Source: Pseudomonadota bacterium
GTDB taxonomy: Bacteria > Pseudomonadota > Alphaproteobacteria > JAAXGF01
Direction: 5' to 3'
Length of the DNA: 24,392 nucleotides
Assembly: GCA_022563655.1 (NCBI GenBank)
Contig: JADFMW010000009.1
Location: forward strand, 1 to 24,392
Shown here piece by piece: positions 22,345 through 24,392 of this stretch. The notes under the pieces were generated by a model, which saw only the letters and a list, made by a program, of their open reading frames with translations, did not search any database and was not told where the DNA came from. Each line of letters opens with the position of its first letter. Positions within the stretch are counted from its first letter, which is position 1. The translations under genes and the position numbers were made by a program.

Positions 22345-23196
22345 ATGGCGTCCGGAAAATTCGAAGCGCTCGTCAGCACCGAGTGGTTGGCCGAGAACCT
22401 GGGAGCACCCGAGTTGCGCGTCGTCGATGCCTCGTGGCATCTGCCCGACGCCGGCCGTGACGGCCACGCCGAGTACGCCGCCAGCCACATCCCGGGCGCC
22501 GTGTTCTTCAACATCGACGATATCGCCGATCGCGAGAGCCCCCTGCCCCACATGCTGCCTGGCCCGGAGACGTTTGGCGACCGGGTAGGAACGCTCGGCA
22601 TCGGCAACGGCGACCGGATCGTCGTTTACGACTGGGGTGGCTGGACCGCGGCGCCGCGGGTGTGGTGGATGTTCCGCGTATTCGGGCACGACGAGGTGGC
22701 CGTGCTCGATGGCGGTCTCGCGAAATGGCGGGCCGAAGGGCGGCCAACCGACGATCGCTCGGCGGGGCCCCGCGAGCGCCGCTTCACGGCGCGGATGAAC
22801 CATCGCCTCGTGCGCAACCTCGACCAGATGCGCGACAACCTCATGAGCGGCCGCGAGCAGGTGATCGATGCCCGCTCGCGCGGCCGCTTCAACGCGACCG
22901 CCCCGGAGCCGCGTCCGGGTCTGCGCGGCGGTCATATTCCCGGCAGCTTCAACGTGCCGTATACCGATCTGATCGACGCCGACGCCGCCACCATGCTCGG
23001 GCCCGACGGGTTGCGCGCGGCATTTGCCGCCGCCGGCGCCGATCCGTCGCGGCCGGTGGTGGCAAGCTGCGGCTCGGGCGTCACCACCGGCGTGCTCGCG
23101 CTCGGGCTCTATCTGTTGGGCCATCGCGACGCAGCGGTCTACGACGGCTCGTGGGCCGAATGGGGGGGCCGAGATGACACCCCGGTCGAAACCTAG
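22345..23196 (+). CDS. sseA: 3-mercaptopyruvate sulfurtransferase
   Basis: The enzyme transfers sulfur from 3-mercaptopyruvate to thiols or cyanide. The 283-residue protein has two rhodanese domains. The N-terminal one (about 8-135) has AASHIPGAVFFNIDDIAD and VYDWGGWTAAPRVWWMF with no catalytic cysteine. The C-terminal one has the active-site loop SCGSGVTTGV with Cys242, close to the CGSGVTA motif of mercaptopyruvate enzymes rather than thiosulfate ones. The ATG at 22345 lies 22 bp after alaX; upstream extension of the frame into alaX is ignored. It overlaps the start of the following GNAT remnant by 23 bp. With cysK it suggests a cysteine/sulfur grouping. Confidence 0.92.
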   Translation: MASGKFEALVSTEWLAENLGAPELRVVDASWHLPDAGRDGHAEYAASHIPGAVFFNIDDIADRESPLPHMLPGPETFGDRVGTLGIGNGDRIVVYDWGGWTAAPRVWWMFRVFGHDEVAVLDGGLAKWRAEGRPTDDRSAGPRERRFTARMNHRLVRNLDQMRDNLMSGREQVIDARSRGRFNATAPEPRPGLRGGHIPGSFNVPYTDLIDADAATMLGPDGLRAAFAAAGADPSRPVVASCGSGVTTGVLALGLYLLGHRDAAVYDGSWAEWGGRDDTPVET

Positions 23197-23565
23197 CGCC
23201 ACGCCCGCGGTGCCGCTGGTCGTCCGTCGGTTCCGCGATGGCGATTTCGACGCCGTGGTCGATCCGTGGCGCGCGTGCGAACTCCTCGTCCCCGATAACG
23301 ATCCGGCGCAAGACATCGAATTTTGCCGCTCCTCGCCCCGGTCCGACCTGTTCATCGGCGAGGCGGGCGGCCGCGTCGTCGCCACCGCCATGGCGGGACA
23401 CGACGGTCACCGCGGCTGGCGTCGCTCGGCGTGCCCACGATCGACCTGATGCTCCGCCAGACCAATATCGGCGCCCGGGGGTTTTACGAACCGCTTGGCC
23501 TTGTCGTCGAGCAGCGGACCGTAATGTCGCGCCGGCTGGCGGACCGCCCCGGCCCGGCCGCGTAG
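23174..23565 (+). pseudogene. GNAT acetyltransferase (YpeA-like) with internal deletion
   Basis: Two frames together look like one YpeA-like GNAT enzyme. The first part (ATG at 23174 to about 23421) reads LVVRRFRDGDFDAVVDPWRA, then DPAQDIEFCRSSPRSDLFIG and AGHDGHRGW. The frame then breaks and stops at 23449. The C-terminal part resumes at once in another frame with SLGVPTIDLMLRQTNIGARGFYEPLG and ends MSRRL plus a short tail at 23565. Missing between GW and SLGVP is the roughly 30-residue segment that normally carries the acetyl-CoA-binding motif (VxPxxRGxGxG). A deletion of about 90 bp with loss of frame explains this. A sequencing or assembly error cannot be excluded, but a simple indel would not restore the missing motif. 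Confidence 0.75.
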
Positions 23566-23574
23566 TCGCCCGCC

Positions 23575-24150
23575 ATGGCGCGCAGGGACCAGCTCGGCGA
23601 GGTGCTCGAAACCACGGTGACGTATCTCGAAATGACGTCGCCGCCGCGACGGCCGGCGACCCCGGCACCTCTCGGCAAGCTGGCCGTGATGCGCGCCGAA
23701 CTGCCGACGGTCTCGTTCTACCGCTACCTATACAACACCGTCGGAGAGGCGTGGAACTGGTCCGAGCGCCGGCGGCTCGACGACGAGGCGATGCGCGCGA
23801 TCATCCGCCATCCTGAGGTCTTGATCTACGTGCTCTACGCCGCCGGCGTGCCTGCCGGATTCGCCGAACTCGATTTGCGCCGCGCCGGCGAGGTCGAACT
23901 CGCCTACTTCGGACTCACGCCCGAATACGTCGGCCGCGGCCTCGGCGCCTACCTGCTCGATTGGGCGGTCGCCGCGGCATGGACCCGCAAGCCCAAACGC
24001 GTGTGGGTGCACACGTGCACCCTCGACCATCCGCGCGCACTGTCGCTCTACCAACGCGCCGGCTTCGTCGTCTACAAGCGCCGGGTGGAGAAGGTTGAAA
24101 GGCTGGTGCCGGTGGCGCTGGCGGCGCCTAGTGATGGAGGATCTGGCTGA
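23575..24150 (+). CDS. GNAT family N-acetyltransferase
   Basis: This is a 191-residue acetyltransferase of unknown substrate. The acetyl-CoA-binding motif is intact (ELAYFGLTPEYVGRGLGAYLLDWAV, about residues 103-127, read in parts), followed by VWVHTCTLDHPRALSLYQRAGFVVYKR, the usual C-terminal beta-strand and helix. The N-terminus has VTYLEMTSPP and a YRYLYNTVGEAWNWSERRRL segment seen in a proteobacterial GNAT subgroup. The ATG at 23575 has no good ribosome binding site and lies 9 bp after the end of the decayed GNAT gene; ATG at residue 20 is possible. Its 3' end overlaps the convergent ABC ATPase gene by 23 bp. Confidence 0.87.
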   Translation: MARRDQLGEVLETTVTYLEMTSPPRRPATPAPLGKLAVMRAELPTVSFYRYLYNTVGEAWNWSERRRLDDEAMRAIIRHPEVLIYVLYAAGVPAGFAELDLRRAGEVELAYFGLTPEYVGRGLGAYLLDWAVAAAWTRKPKRVWVHTCTLDHPRALSLYQRAGFVVYKRRVEKVERLVPVALAAPSDGGSG

Positions 24151-24392
24151 GAAACAGCTTGGTCCGGTCGGACTTCGGGTTGTTGAAGAACTCCTCGGGC
24201 TCGGCTTGCTCGACGATCCGGCCCTCGTCCATGAAGATGACGCGGTTGGCAATGGTCTTGGCGAAGCCCATCTCGTGGGTCACGACGATCATGGTCATGC
24301 CCGATTCGGCGAGCTCGACCATCACGTCGAGCACTTCCTTGATCATTTCCGGATCGAGCGCCGAGGTCGGCTCGTCGAACAGCATGACCCGC
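24128..24392 (-). CDS. Polar amino-acid ABC transporter ATP-binding protein, C-terminal part
   Basis: Only the last 88 residues lie in the window; the gene continues past the right edge. They contain the Walker B and D-loop MLFDEPTSALDPE, the switch histidine in VVTHEMGFAKTIANRVIFMDEG, and the C-terminal FFNNPKSDRTKLFLSQILHH. This wording is typical of the GlnQ/HisP/AapP group that powers uptake of polar amino acids with a periplasmic binding protein. The exact substrate cannot be told from this fragment. It is convergent with, and slightly overlaps, the GNAT gene. Confidence 0.9.
   Translation of the reverse strand, partial: RVMLFDEPTSALDPEMIKEVLDVMVELAESGMTMIVVTHEMGFAKTIANRVIFMDEGRIVEQAEPEEFFNNPKSDRTKLFLSQILHH

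Overview
This is a GC-rich chromosomal segment from an alphaproteobacterium, probably Rhodospirillales-like. The evidence is gene order and protein style. The minus strand, read right to left, carries folK - rpoZ - relA/spoT - DUF2062 - pdxJ - acpS - lepB - rnc - era - recO - parC, a backbone conserved in Alphaproteobacteria. The RSH protein is the single bifunctional type and the ParC sequence is of alphaproteobacterial style. I see no rRNA, tRNA, CRISPR array or prophage. No gene-free stretch exceeds 300 bases; the longest are about 8622-8831, 20297-20489 and 15215-15383.

Region 1 (1-12458, minus strand) is the housekeeping cluster: topoisomerase IV subunit A (cut by the left edge), RecO, Era GTPase, RNase III, signal peptidase I, holo-ACP synthase, PdxJ, a DUF2062 membrane protein, the (p)ppGpp synthetase/hydrolase, RNA polymerase omega and FolK. 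Many of these genes overlap or abut. One accessory gene breaks the cluster: a STAND-like P-loop ATPase with C-terminal TPRs (2294-4189) sits between era and recO, is visibly less GC-rich than its neighbours, and is preceded by two hairpins after era. The lepB/rnc and rnc/era start-stop overlaps are each triplicated as short tandem repeats. rpoZ carries a long acidic tail encoded by 54-bp repeats.

Region 2 (12459-13819, plus strand) starts with a divergent intergenic region holding three inverted repeats, one a 21-bp AT-rich palindrome that could be an operator. An NYN (LabA-like) nuclease and a family 5 uracil-DNA glycosylase follow.

Region 3 (13845-19115) has smpB and dapA on the minus strand. 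Divergent from them are a secreted lytic transglycosylase, an L-2-haloacid dehalogenase-type HAD enzyme and a threonine/serine ammonia-lyase-type PLP enzyme on the plus strand.

Region 4 (19121-24392) holds an MscS-type channel (minus), then a plus-strand series: cysteine synthase, an inverted-repeat element resembling a REP doublet, an AlaX alanyl-tRNA editing protein, a 3-mercaptopyruvate sulfurtransferase, a decayed GNAT gene that has lost its acetyl-CoA-binding segment, and an intact GNAT gene. It ends with the 3' part of a polar amino-acid ABC transporter ATPase gene (minus, cut by the right edge). Sulfur and amino-acid metabolism is the loose theme.

No complete new multi-gene system is evident. 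The best leads are the STAND/TPR insertion, the triplicated coupling junctions (including a possible 12-codon relay ORF between lepB and rnc), the repeat-expanded omega subunit, the folK/NYN palindrome and the REP-like doublet after cysK.
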